From an uncultured bacterium (GTDB taxonomy: Bacteria; Bacteroidota; Bacteroidia; Bacteroidales; JACABE01): 14,980 bases of DNA. Below the pieces are notes generated by a model. That model worked only from the letters and a program-made list of their open reading frames with translations, ran no database searches and had not been told where the DNA came from. Numbering within the stretch: position 1 is the first letter of the stretch; each line of letters starts with the position of its first letter. The stretch covers positions 1 to 14,980 of the forward strand of contig CAIWDQ010000579.1 of NCBI GenBank assembly GCA_903911455.1, in the 5' to 3' direction. Of this stretch, positions 7,901 through 14,873 are shown one piece after another. A program made the translations under genes and the position numbers.

Positions 7901-10900
7901 CATCAAATAAGTTAAAACCTACATATTTTGCCCCTGATATCTCAATAAGACTTTCAGTTATTGTTTCATAATTAAAATTATCAAGATTAACATCAATTAA
8001 TTCAGAACTTTTGTCGAGGGTTAACTTTAATATATTTGATTTACTTATTAATGACTCTTTAGCGTTAACACTCTCTGTAATATCTAGAAAAGACCAAACA
8101 CGACCTTTAGTTTCATTTTGAATATACAACGGTTTTGATATTCTCTCAAATGTCCGTCTATCTTTAAATTCTATAACATCAAATGATTCTGATCCCTGAT
8201 CATTGTAGAGTTCCGAAACTTTTGCTACAAATTCATCGGGATCTGATAATTGATCAAGTATATGATTTAATAGTATTTTATCATCTTTAAGTAAAAGTAG
8301 CTCTTCTGGAATATTCCACAACTCAGCAAACTTATTGTTTGTTTTTATTACGACTCCTTCGTGATCTACAACAAGAATTCCATTATGTATTGATTGAAAA
8401 GTAGCATCAGTTATCGACATAGAATGTTGTAAATCCAATTCTAACTGCATTCGAGATGTTATATCTTTATCAACACCTCTATATCCTATAAAGTTACCAT
8501 CTACATCAAATAATGGACCTCCATTTGTAAGTAAACAGACTTTTTCGCCATTCTTTTTAATATTCCAGTTCTCCAAATCTTTTATTGGAGCTCTTTTAGC
8601 TACTATATCAGCAAATATTGCAGCAACTCTCTTTGCTTCATCAGGAGGCATAAAATCAAAAGGTGTTTTACCTATAATTTCATCTATTTTACGACCAAGT
8701 AATTCAGAGCCTTTGGCTGAACTGTATGTATAAACACCTTTTTCATCAACTTCCCAAACCCATTCGCCCATGCTATGAACAATATCACTTAATCTCTTTT
8801 CACTTTCTTTTATAATTTTTTCAGCCTCTTTTCTATTGGTTATATCATGAAAGAAAGAAGCGAATTGTTTAGTATTTTTATCATATTGAACACTTACAAC
8901 TATATCAAAACAGCTTCCATCTTTCCGTTTATGTTTAGTTTCGAAACGCCCATTACCATCAATGGTAACATTATACATTCGCTGCTTAACAATTTCCTCT
9001 GTGTCTATTGCTGACACATCCTTAACATTCATTGTCAGCAACTCTTCTTTACTATATCCTATCATATTGCAATAGGATGGATTTACTTCTATTATATCTC
9101 CTTTATGGTCCAATTTCCAAAAGCCATCCATCGCAGTTTCTAATACTAATCTGTTTTTTTCTTCACTTTCTTTTAGCTGTCTTTCGGTTTGTTTTCTATC
9201 TTTTATATCTCTTACTATATTCATTAAAGCTGGTTGATTATTAAAATTTATCAACATCGCTTTTGTTTCTACATAAATCTCATGTCCATCTTTATGTTTT
9301 ACTTTTGTCTCGAAACTCGAAACCCCTCTAGTTAAGATCTCTTGTTTGCGGCATTCTATTTTTTCAGGTGTAATATCTTTCTCTAATTCATTCGGATTTA
9401 TAAGCAACATTTCTTCCTTAGTGTAGCCTAACATTCTAGCTGAATTTTCGTTTAAAGCTAATATGTGTGTCACAGATTCTTCTGAGTTATTAACATTAAA
9501 AATAGTTATACCATCAGAATTAGATTCAAATAATGTCTTATATTTTTCTTCGCTTTCTTTTAATTCAATTACTGCCTTTTGTTTTACTTTATTTAATTCT
9601 ATAAATTCTATTGCATTTGAGATATCTTTAGTCAATAAATCAAGTAAGTTAATTTCATCTTCATTAAAGAAGTAAGTATTATCAGCATAAAGTGTTATCA
9701 CCGAATTAACTTTCCCGTTTACTTTTATTGGAAAGGCTGCTGATGTATAATAACCATTCTTTAAAGCTTTTTGATGCCATGGTTGCATCTCATTACTTTC
9801 AGCGATATTATAAGCTAGATGATGAACTCCTGTTTTGACAGTTTGTCCTGTTGGTCCTCCACTTCTTATTTGATCATTCAAATCAATATTAATGTCATCT
9901 AAATAACCATTTACATATCCTGCGGTTACTACAGGTACAACTTTATTTATTATTTCATCTATTTCACCTATCCAAACCATTTTAAAGTTACCATGCTTAA
10001 TAACTATCCTGCAAACTTCGGTATAGAGTTCTTCTTTTTCTTTTATCTGAACGATTGCCTCATTTGTAACGCTTAGCATTGCATACAACCTATTTATATT
10101 CTTTAGTTGTTTTTCAGAATTCTTTCGTTCGGTAATATCTATTATTGAACCCTCAAGTATTCCTAATTCTTTATTCAAATTTATAGAAGTAATGCAGTTT
10201 ATTACTACTCCTTGTTTAGTAAGTAAGTCGCATTCTAAATTATTTATATTCCCATATACTTTTAGGATTTCAACCATCTTATCACGTTCACTCTTATTTG
10301 CCCAAATATTTCCGGATGGCATCCCTATTATATCTTCTTTTGTATAGTTTAGTATAGATAGATATTTATTATTGAACTCTATTATTTCGGAGCCATCAAG
10401 TTTGGTTCTGAACATTGCAACCTCTGAATTATTAAAAAGATTACGATATTTTTCTTCACTTTTCTTTAGGTTCTCATCAGCCATCATACGGTCGGTAATA
10501 TCACGAACAACACCGCTTGTACCTATTATTTGGCCTTCCTCATTATAATTAAACTGAATATTCATTGAGACCCTATAAGTAGTTCCATCTTTTCTAATAC
10601 CTGTCCCTAAATAATCTACTATTTTAAGTTCTTCTTTTAGTTTACTAATTAAAGCATCTCTTTCTTTTGCATCTGCATATAAATTTTTAGCAGGCTTTCC
10701 TATCAATTCGTCTTCTGTCTCATATCCATACATTCTAACTGCCGAAGGACTTACTTTGGTAAATATTCCTTCTAGATCAGCTTTAAAATACGCATCCTGA
10801 AGATTATTGAAAATGGATTGTAGTTCATGTTCGCTCTCTTTTAAATTATTTTCAGCCAGCTTACGTTCTGTAATATCTGTTAACGATGTAACTCTAACAC

Positions 10901-13900
10901 TTTTTCCTTTATAATTCATCATTTTTCCAAGTAAAACACATGGAAAAGTTGTTCCATCTTTTCTTAAAGCAGTAACTTCATATGGTGCTTCATAACCAGT
11001 AATCATATTATTCATTACCATCTCGCGGTCTTCAGGTATTATCCATTCAGTACCATACCTCCCAATTGCTTCTTCATCAGTATAACCAAACATTAACCTT
11101 GCAGTTAGATTCTGTTCTATGCAAATACCCTTTTCAGAAATAAATATTGATTCAAATGTTGCTTCACTTAAAGCTCTGTATTTTTCTTTAGCTTCTAATA
11201 GGTCTTCTTCAGCTTTCTTACGCTCTGTGATATCACGTGATGTTCCGTATTGACCAATTATATTTCCTTTATCATCATATATAGAAATAGGATTATCATC
11301 AACCCATACATATTCACCTGTTAATTTATGTTTTATTCGATAAATCCCTTTAACCAATCTTTTATTTTCAGGGTTTGTAAGTTTATCATTTAAATCAATT
11401 TCATCCGGATGCATAACCGAGGTCCATAAACTAGGGTCTTCAATAAACTCTTCTGGTTTATAGCCGGTTATAGATTCGATTTGATCGCTCACAAAATTAA
11501 CTTTTGTGCCTCCATTTTCATCAGTAAAAGTGATTGAATATATAATTTCATCAACAATATTGACTAACCTGCTATATGCGTCTTTACTTTCTTTGAGCTT
11601 TTCTTCGGCTTGTATCTTCTCCGTTAGATCTCGTATAATTAACTGTACTGCATTTCGGCCTTCCAGCTTGATTGGGATTGCTTTTATTTCTACATCTACT
11701 TTAACACCATCAAGCCTTAATGCTTTTTCTTCGATAAATGGTAACGTAGAGCCTTCTGTTGCTACTTTCTTCATCCTTTCGATTACCAGCTCTTTTGATT
11801 CAGGATGAATAAACTGCAATACTGGTTTACCTATTACTTCTTCTTTATCTTTTGCTGCCAATAGCCTTACCAATTCGTTGTTGACAAACAAAAGCTTTCC
11901 TTCTTCATAAATAGCTATGGCATCAGGTGAATTTTCTACTAGTTCCTTATACTTTTCTTCGCTTTCTTTTAATTGTTCTTCAGCTTTTTTCTTCTCGGTG
12001 ATGTCCTGTAATATGCAATGTGTTTGTTTAAAGTCTCCTTTTTCATCATAACCTATTTTACCATCAAAAGCTATAAAATGTATTTCTCCATTCTTATGGA
12101 TCATTTCAAACTCGCTGTGTATTAATCCCAATTGCTTAAATAAAGGGAAACGTTTACGGAAGCCTTCCTGATAAACCGGAGTAAGAAAATCACCAAACCA
12201 TTTACCGATTACTTCATCAAAGTTATAACCTAAAGTATCTAACCACTGTTGATTTACTTCTATGAAATTTCCATCATAGTCTAAAGATTGATAACCTAAT
12301 GGTGCTTTATTAAAGAGCATCTCGAAACGTTCTTCACTTTCCAATAGTCTCTCTGCTGCTTGTTTGCTATTTGTAATATCCTGACCAATACTTGAAGTTC
12401 CAATTATTTTCCCGTTAATATCGTGAAGCATGGTATTATTCCAGTCTATTGTCCTTATGCTTTTATCTTTTAAAAGGATATCATTTATATTGTGTTTTTT
12501 AATTTCATCCTTTTTTATGCCTTTAGTAAATAGTTCTTTTATGCTACTATCATTCTGAGGGATAAAATTAGTTAACCAGTTTTGCCCTATTAACTCTGAT
12601 CTGGAATACCCTAATAATTTACACCCATAAGGATTACAATAGGTAATGTTTCCATTCAAATCAAGTTGTAATGATATAAGATGAATATTTTCGAGTGTTT
12701 CTTTAAATCTTCTATCCGACTCAAATATTTGCTTATCTTTTGTTTTTAAATCGGTAACATCATGCATAATGCAATGTGTTTGTTTAAATGCACCATTTTC
12801 ATCTTTCCCAATACTGGCTTCAATAGCAATAATACGGATTTCTCCATTTTTATGTATCATTTCATATTCGGCACTATAACTTCCCTTTTGTTTATATTGC
12901 TGAAAACGCTGATGAAAACCTTCCCTATATGCTGGTGTTAGAAAATCGCCAAACCACTTGCCTATTACTTCATTATATGTATAGTCTAATATATCGAGCC
13001 ATTTCTGATTAACTTCTAAAAACTTACCGTCAACATCTAACGATTGATATCCTAATGGAGCTCTAAAAAACAATGAATAAAAACGACCTTCACTTACTTT
13101 TAATTTATTTTCGAGTTCGATGCGATCTGTAATATTATGTGCTAATACAGTAATTCCGGTAACTTCATTTTTATCATTTATAATTGGATCATAAAATGTT
13201 TCGTAATAATATTTGGTAGCTTCACCATTGGTGTGGATACTCGAAAATGATTCTCCTGCTAAAACTCTTTCATAATTTTTTGCTAATTTATTTCTATCCT
13301 CCTCATTGGTTATATATTGCAGAATGTTCTGTCCTAGTTCAATTTTACTACCATAAGCTAAGAGCATTGCTGATGAATGTGCTTCATTAAAATAATTATA
13401 ACAAAAGTTTCTGTCGAGCGACAGTATTATATTTATCTTTATGCTTTCGATACTTGATTTTAGAAGCAATTGTGATTTTAATAAATTTTCTGCTGCAATT
13501 CTACGTTCGGTAATATCAACTGCTGTAAGCAAACAATATTTTTCATCACTATCAAGATTACCAAGCAAATGAACATAGATAGGATTTTTATCTTCAGTTA
13601 TGATTATAATTTCGCATGATTGTGTAGTTTTATAATAAAATACGTCTTCAAGAAATTCATTAAATGTAGTTCTGGTTTCTGTTGAAACAAAAAAACCAAA
13701 CGAACTATTTTTTAAATAAGCACGTTCTTTGCAGAGCAATTTCGCGGCAGTAAGATTAAGTTCGAGAATCTTAGCATCACTTGAAAGAGTAAAATAAGCA
13801 GTTGGGGCAAAGTCATATAAATCAATATACTTCTTTTTATTTGTTTCGCTTACTATATTTGAAAACATAAGCTCTTCGTTCTGGAGTTCCAGTTCTATCT

Positions 13901-14039
13901 GGCTTACGGCCAACTCATGATATAATTTTTGTATTTCTGCTTCCGAACAGTCAGAAATATCAATAGAGTTTTTAGCATACAATTCTTCTGCTTTTTTTCG
14001 AAGATTATATGCATTATAATCAAAAATAGGTTTTTCCAT
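4986..14039 (-). CDS. Giant soluble hybrid histidine kinase (16 PAS, 3 GAF, HisKA, HATPase, receiver)
   Basis: One open frame of 3017 codons. After a helical N-terminus (about 10-65) come PAS1-PAS10 (about 68-178, 190-306, 317-431, 442-557, 569-683, 694-808, 819-940, 951-1060, 1069-1185, 1196-1306), GAF1 (1317-1485), PAS11-PAS14 (1497-1617, 1626-1737, 1747-1864, 1875-1991), GAF2 (2002-2172), PAS15 (2181-2301), GAF3 (2305-2500) and PAS16 (2511-2635). Most PAS units end in a DIT.RK.AE..LKESE helical linker. HisKA (2651-2716) has phospho-acceptor H2663 in ISHEVRTP. The ATPase domain (2760-2875) shows N2780, DTGIGIP at 2807-2813 and GGSGLGLSI at 2836-2844. The receiver (2898-3015) retains E2905, D2906, phospho-acceptor D2950, T2978 and K3000. 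I see no signal peptide or membrane segment, so it should sense cytoplasmic or diffusible cues. A -7 element lies about 60 bases upstream. No output domain or partner regulator is encoded nearby. Domain counts are from reading motifs and could shift by one. Confidence 0.95.
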   Translation of the reverse strand: MEKPIFDYNAYNLRKKAEELYAKNSIDISDCSEAEIQKLYHELAVSQIELELQNEELMFSNIVSETNKKKYIDLYDFAPTAYFTLSSDAKILELNLTAAKLLCKERAYLKNSSFGFFVSTETRTTFNEFLEDVFYYKTTQSCEIIIITEDKNPIYVHLLGNLDSDEKYCLLTAVDITERRIAAENLLKSQLLLKSSIESIKINIILSLDRNFCYNYFNEAHSSAMLLAYGSKIELGQNILQYITNEEDRNKLAKNYERVLAGESFSSIHTNGEATKYYYETFYDPIINDKNEVTGITVLAHNITDRIELENKLKVSEGRFYSLFFRAPLGYQSLDVDGKFLEVNQKWLDILDYTYNEVIGKWFGDFLTPAYREGFHQRFQQYKQKGSYSAEYEMIHKNGEIRIIAIEASIGKDENGAFKQTHCIMHDVTDLKTKDKQIFESDRRFKETLENIHLISLQLDLNGNITYCNPYGCKLLGYSRSELIGQNWLTNFIPQNDSSIKELFTKGIKKDEIKKHNINDILLKDKSIRTIDWNNTMLHDINGKIIGTSSIGQDITNSKQAAERLLESEERFEMLFNKAPLGYQSLDYDGNFIEVNQQWLDTLGYNFDEVIGKWFGDFLTPVYQEGFRKRFPLFKQLGLIHSEFEMIHKNGEIHFIAFDGKIGYDEKGDFKQTHCILQDITEKKKAEEQLKESEEKYKELVENSPDAIAIYEEGKLLFVNNELVRLLAAKDKEEVIGKPVLQFIHPESKELVIERMKKVATEGSTLPFIEEKALRLDGVKVDVEIKAIPIKLEGRNAVQLIIRDLTEKIQAEEKLKESKDAYSRLVNIVDEIIYSITFTDENGGTKVNFVSDQIESITGYKPEEFIEDPSLWTSVMHPDEIDLNDKLTNPENKRLVKGIYRIKHKLTGEYVWVDDNPISIYDDKGNIIGQYGTSRDITERKKAEEDLLEAKEKYRALSEATFESIFISEKGICIEQNLTARLMFGYTDEEAIGRYGTEWIIPEDREMVMNNMITGYEAPYEVTALRKDGTTFPCVLLGKMMNYKGKSVRVTSLTDITERKLAENNLKESEHELQSIFNNLQDAYFKADLEGIFTKVSPSAVRMYGYETEDELIGKPAKNLYADAKERDALISKLKEELKIVDYLGTGIRKDGTTYRVSMNIQFNYNEEGQIIGTSGVVRDITDRMMADENLKKSEEKYRNLFNNSEVAMFRTKLDGSEIIEFNNKYLSILNYTKEDIIGMPSGNIWANKSERDKMVEILKVYGNINNLECDLLTKQGVVINCITSINLNKELGILEGSIIDITERKNSEKQLKNINRLYAMLSVTNEAIVQIKEKEELYTEVCRIVIKHGNFKMVWIGEIDEIINKVVPVVTAGYVNGYLDDINIDLNDQIRSGGPTGQTVKTGVHHLAYNIAESNEMQPWHQKALKNGYYTSAAFPIKVNGKVNSVITLYADNTYFFNEDEINLLDLLTKDISNAIEFIELNKVKQKAVIELKESEEKYKTLFESNSDGITIFNVNNSEESVTHILALNENSARMLGYTKEEMLLINPNELEKDITPEKIECRKQEILTRGVSSFETKVKHKDGHEIYVETKAMLINFNNQPALMNIVRDIKDRKQTERQLKESEEKNRLVLETAMDGFWKLDHKGDIIEVNPSYCNMIGYSKEELLTMNVKDVSAIDTEEIVKQRMYNVTIDGNGRFETKHKRKDGSCFDIVVSVQYDKNTKQFASFFHDITNRKEAEKIIKESEKRLSDIVHSMGEWVWEVDEKGVYTYSSAKGSELLGRKIDEIIGKTPFDFMPPDEAKRVAAIFADIVAKRAPIKDLENWNIKKNGEKVCLLTNGGPLFDVDGNFIGYRGVDKDITSRMQLELDLQHSMSITDATFQSIHNGILVVDHEGVVIKTNNKFAELWNIPEELLLLKDDKILLNHILDQLSDPDEFVAKVSELYNDQGSESFDVIEFKDRRTFERISKPLYIQNETKGRVWSFLDITESVNAKESLISKSNILKLTLDKSSELIDVNLDNFNYETITESLIEISGAKYVGFNLFDEDGLDFTTVAFSGVNAKLINVSSYLGFEVINKKWKHDPVRESKIKDNVITKFNSLHELTGKVISTNISKLIEKTFNIGEVFIVKITKNNTSVGDFTLIYKRGETLQNRELLELFANQVGLFIKRKQAVEELIENDRFLKDTQTIAQLGTYTLDINTGVWTSSEILNSIFGIDPDYKKTVEGWVGIIHPDWQKIMNNYFLNEVLGEKKSFDKVYKIINQKNQTEHWVHGIGKLKYDKIGNPLYMLGTIKDITDQKEEETYRELNREVLLILNRSEDIKYSTMRILSTIKTITGFDAVGIRLKEGEDFPYVAQKGFSKDFLLTENSLLKFSKEGEICRDSECNPCYECFCGEVISGKTESANSIYSKGGSCYVNDSNHFLNILPKDNKSFNSRMKCFQEGFSSIALIPIKSKKNIIGLIHLSDRRKDRFTPHIIEILESVASNIGESLMRKYADIEMIKAKEKAEENEQRLLAFINSIPDIVCYKDAKGRWLLANNADLELFGLTDVNYYGKTDIELAPFTHEIFKNAFKDCMESDEKTWGNGQMTNLIETITTPDGEERYFDLVKMPIFKDNGERKALAVIGRDITNLLKTQKELEVSKDKAEESDRLKTAFLHNISHEVRTPMNAIMGFSHLLNETGLKEEEIKYYSSIITQSSNNLLAIINDIISIATLQAGQETVNLSNVDVNDILLLLHEQYNIKAQTKNISLNYVIPGNHLIISSDQTKLIQILSNLINNAIKFTNNGSINYGYTIKDAYIEFYVEDTGIGIPSEMFNDIFQRFSQVETSNAKLYGGSGLGLSISKSYIELLGGKIWLKSELGKGSKFYFTIPYNKIEVDVFEENEPIIEFNTEVDTKKVILIAEDNEINFMLLDILLKNMNLEIIRAVNGLEVVELSRSNSNIDLILMDIKMPELNGFEATKQIRKFRPEVPIIAQTAYNNDFDRNKALECGCTDCIYKPIKKDQLIAKLKEYLLI
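6858..6899 (-). other. Cysteine cluster in the third GAF domain of the kinase
   Basis: Residues 2381-2394 of the kinase contain five cysteines in fourteen positions (C2381, C2386, C2389, C2392, C2394), with C2415 and C2440 further on in the same domain. Related GAF domains in other bacterial kinases carry a CxCG turn here, so part of the motif is family-typical. The density here would suit metal, Fe-S or redox chemistry. No ligand can be assigned from sequence. Confidence 0.6.
11994..13088 (-). repeat. Internal PAS duplication in the kinase (PAS3 and PAS5)
   Basis: The segments 12750-13088 (residues 318-430) and 11994-12332 (residues 570-682) encode PAS domains that align without gaps at an offset of 252 residues. 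By hand count 73 of 113 positions are identical, including APLGYQSLD, the 13-residue EVIGKWFGDFLTP and FKQTHCI. The PAS4 domain between them is unrelated at this level. The pattern indicates a duplication within the gene much more recent than the divergence of the other PAS units. Confidence 0.85.
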
Positions 14040-14100
14040 AATCCAAAGTGTTTTACAAGCTTACTCTTCTATATAAAAAATAGCAGAAAAATAATCAATG

Positions 14101-14108
14101 CAAATGTA
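14101..14108 (-). promoter_or_regulatory. Probable -7 element of the giant kinase gene
   Basis: TACATTTG on the minus strand matches TAnnTTTG and is followed by CATTG about 60 bases before the kinase ATG. I see no convincing TTTG -33 element at the expected distance. This could mean dependence on an activator or simply a weak promoter. Confidence 0.5.
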
Positions 14109-14139
14109 CTAAAAAAGTATTAATGAATTATGTTTATTA

Positions 14140-14163
14140 AATGTTATTTAACATTAAATGTTA
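14140..14163. promoter_or_regulatory. Overlapping AT-rich dyads upstream of the kinase promoter
   Basis: AATGTTA-TT-TAACATT (14140-14155) and TAACATT-A-AATGTTA (14149-14163) share a central half-site, making three alternating copies of a 7-base half-site. The block lies 32-55 bases upstream of the kinase -7 element, where an activator or repressor could bind. The surrounding DNA is very AT-rich, so chance is a real alternative. Confidence 0.3.
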
Positions 14164-14481
14164 ATTTATTTTAAACAAAAGCACTACTTCAATAATATTA
14201 CTACTACATATCAACACTCTAAGACATTTTACAGATTTTGTTTATGGGAATCCTCCTTTCACTTGGTTTCATTCGGAATAACATTTATTATGGAATTAAG
14301 AAGTGAATTGGACGGCAAATTAGTCTTTTTCTATTTTACCTTAAAATTAGAATGATGTTTTTTCAATCGAAATAAGAAGTCTTTTTAATGACGATAGTAT
14401 TACTTTTAAGAGTGGATTCTTATTGAAAATAAAAAAGTATTATTTATTAAAGAATATTTAGATATATATTCAAAAATAAGT
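14164..14481. other. AT-rich intergenic stretch with no supported gene
   Basis: This region lies between the leftward kinase promoter and the rightward promoter at 14482. Short open frames exist (for instance 65 codons on the plus strand from 14158) but none has a ribosome-binding site, a recognisable motif or gene-like composition. I saw no strong hairpin, tRNA or repeat here. Confidence 0.5.
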
Positions 14482-14489
14482 TATCTTTG
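14482..14489 (+). promoter_or_regulatory. Rightward -7 promoter element
   Basis: TATCTTTG followed by CAG is a very typical Bacteroidota -7 element (TAnnTTTG), so transcription would start near 14495. The matching -33 TTTG is not evident in the AT-rich DNA upstream. It implies a leader of about 70 bases before the ATG at 14568. Confidence 0.55.
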
Positions 14490-14554
14490 CAGTTCGGTAA
14501 AAGATTTAAAAAATACATCATACTTTTATTAAATATTTCTCATAGAATAAGTGT

Positions 14555-14562
14555 AAGGAGGG
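14555..14562 (+). promoter_or_regulatory. Unusually strong Shine-Dalgarno sequence
   Basis: AAGGAGGG lies five bases before the ATG at 14568. The confident genes in this window have no such sequence, so this site stands out and decides the start of the small rightward ORF. It could also be part of a structured RNA, since hairpins follow directly. Confidence 0.55.
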
Positions 14563-14564
14563 TT

Positions 14565-14653
14565 GATATGGCAGAGTGGAACAATGTTTTGACAAGCCGG
14601 TATCATAACTGCAACAGCAAATACAGTTATCCGACAAGTAACTTCAAAAAGTT
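14565..14653 (+). other. Candidate structured RNA segment (three adjacent hairpins)
   Basis: Hairpin 1 pairs GATAT-GGC (14565-14572) with GCC-GGTATC (14596-14604), with one G-T pair and one bulge. Hairpin 2 is a perfect 7-bp stem, ATAACTG (14605-14611) / CAGTTAT (14624-14630), abutting hairpin 1. Hairpin 3 is AACTT (14640-14644) / AAGTT (14649-14653). Hairpin 1 would enclose the ATG at 14568. Such stems can arise by chance, and I recognise no known RNA family. Confidence 0.25.
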
Positions 14654-14873
14654 GTTTATTAATTATAGCATATTTCTATGCTCAATCAGCAAGTTATATC
14701 ATTACATTCGTATGTTTAGCATTCGCAATAGCGAGCTGGCAGTAACCTACAGCGAGCTAACTAAACAGAATAGCGAGTTTAATTATCAACTTAATAACTT
14801 TTGCAGAATGGGGAACAAATTTAATACTCTGCTAAACTACTTTTACGGAATGGAAAACTACTTTTACGATTAG
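14568..14873 (+). CDS. Unrecognised small protein ending inside a 21-bp repeat array
   Basis: A 101-residue open frame, the only plus-strand candidate, follows a TATCTTTG promoter element and an AAGGAGGG ribosome-binding site. I recognise no family. The first 30 residues (from MAEWNNVLTS) are non-repetitive and rich in Asn, Ser and Tyr. The rest falls into seven-residue units with a loose S-[EK]-[LF] or N-[YF]-[FY] pattern (ELAVTYS, ELTKQNS, EFNYQLN, NFCRMGN, YFYGMEN), mirroring the 21-bp DNA period. The TAG at 14871 is within a repeat unit, and the same units continue beyond it with in-frame stops. It has no signal peptide or clear membrane helix. It may be a genuine short gene invaded by a repeat, the truncated remnant of a longer repeat protein, or a chance frame in an RNA-producing locus. 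Confidence 0.35.
   Translation: MAEWNNVLTSRYHNCNSKYSYPTSNFKKLFINYSIFLCSISKLYHYIRMFSIRNSELAVTYSELTKQNSEFNYQLNNFCRMGNKFNTLLNYFYGMENYFYD

Noticed and set aside
4986..14039. Possible artefactual fusion of several kinase genes
   Set aside because: There is only one HisKA/HATPase/receiver set, at the C-terminus, and the linker helices continue without a break or internal start-stop junction, so a single designed architecture is more likely.
14158..14355. 65-codon plus-strand frame in the intergenic region
   Set aside because: Its composition is that of random AT-rich DNA (Phe, Tyr and Asn rich), with no start signal and no family resemblance.
14555..14640. Resemblance to a tRNA 5' half (GGAGGG...ATGGCAGAGTGG, as in serine or leucine tRNAs)
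   Set aside because: No TPsiC arm with a GTTCRANNC loop, no matching acceptor 3' strand and no anticodon stem at the right distance. The similarity is limited to the D-arm-like stretch.
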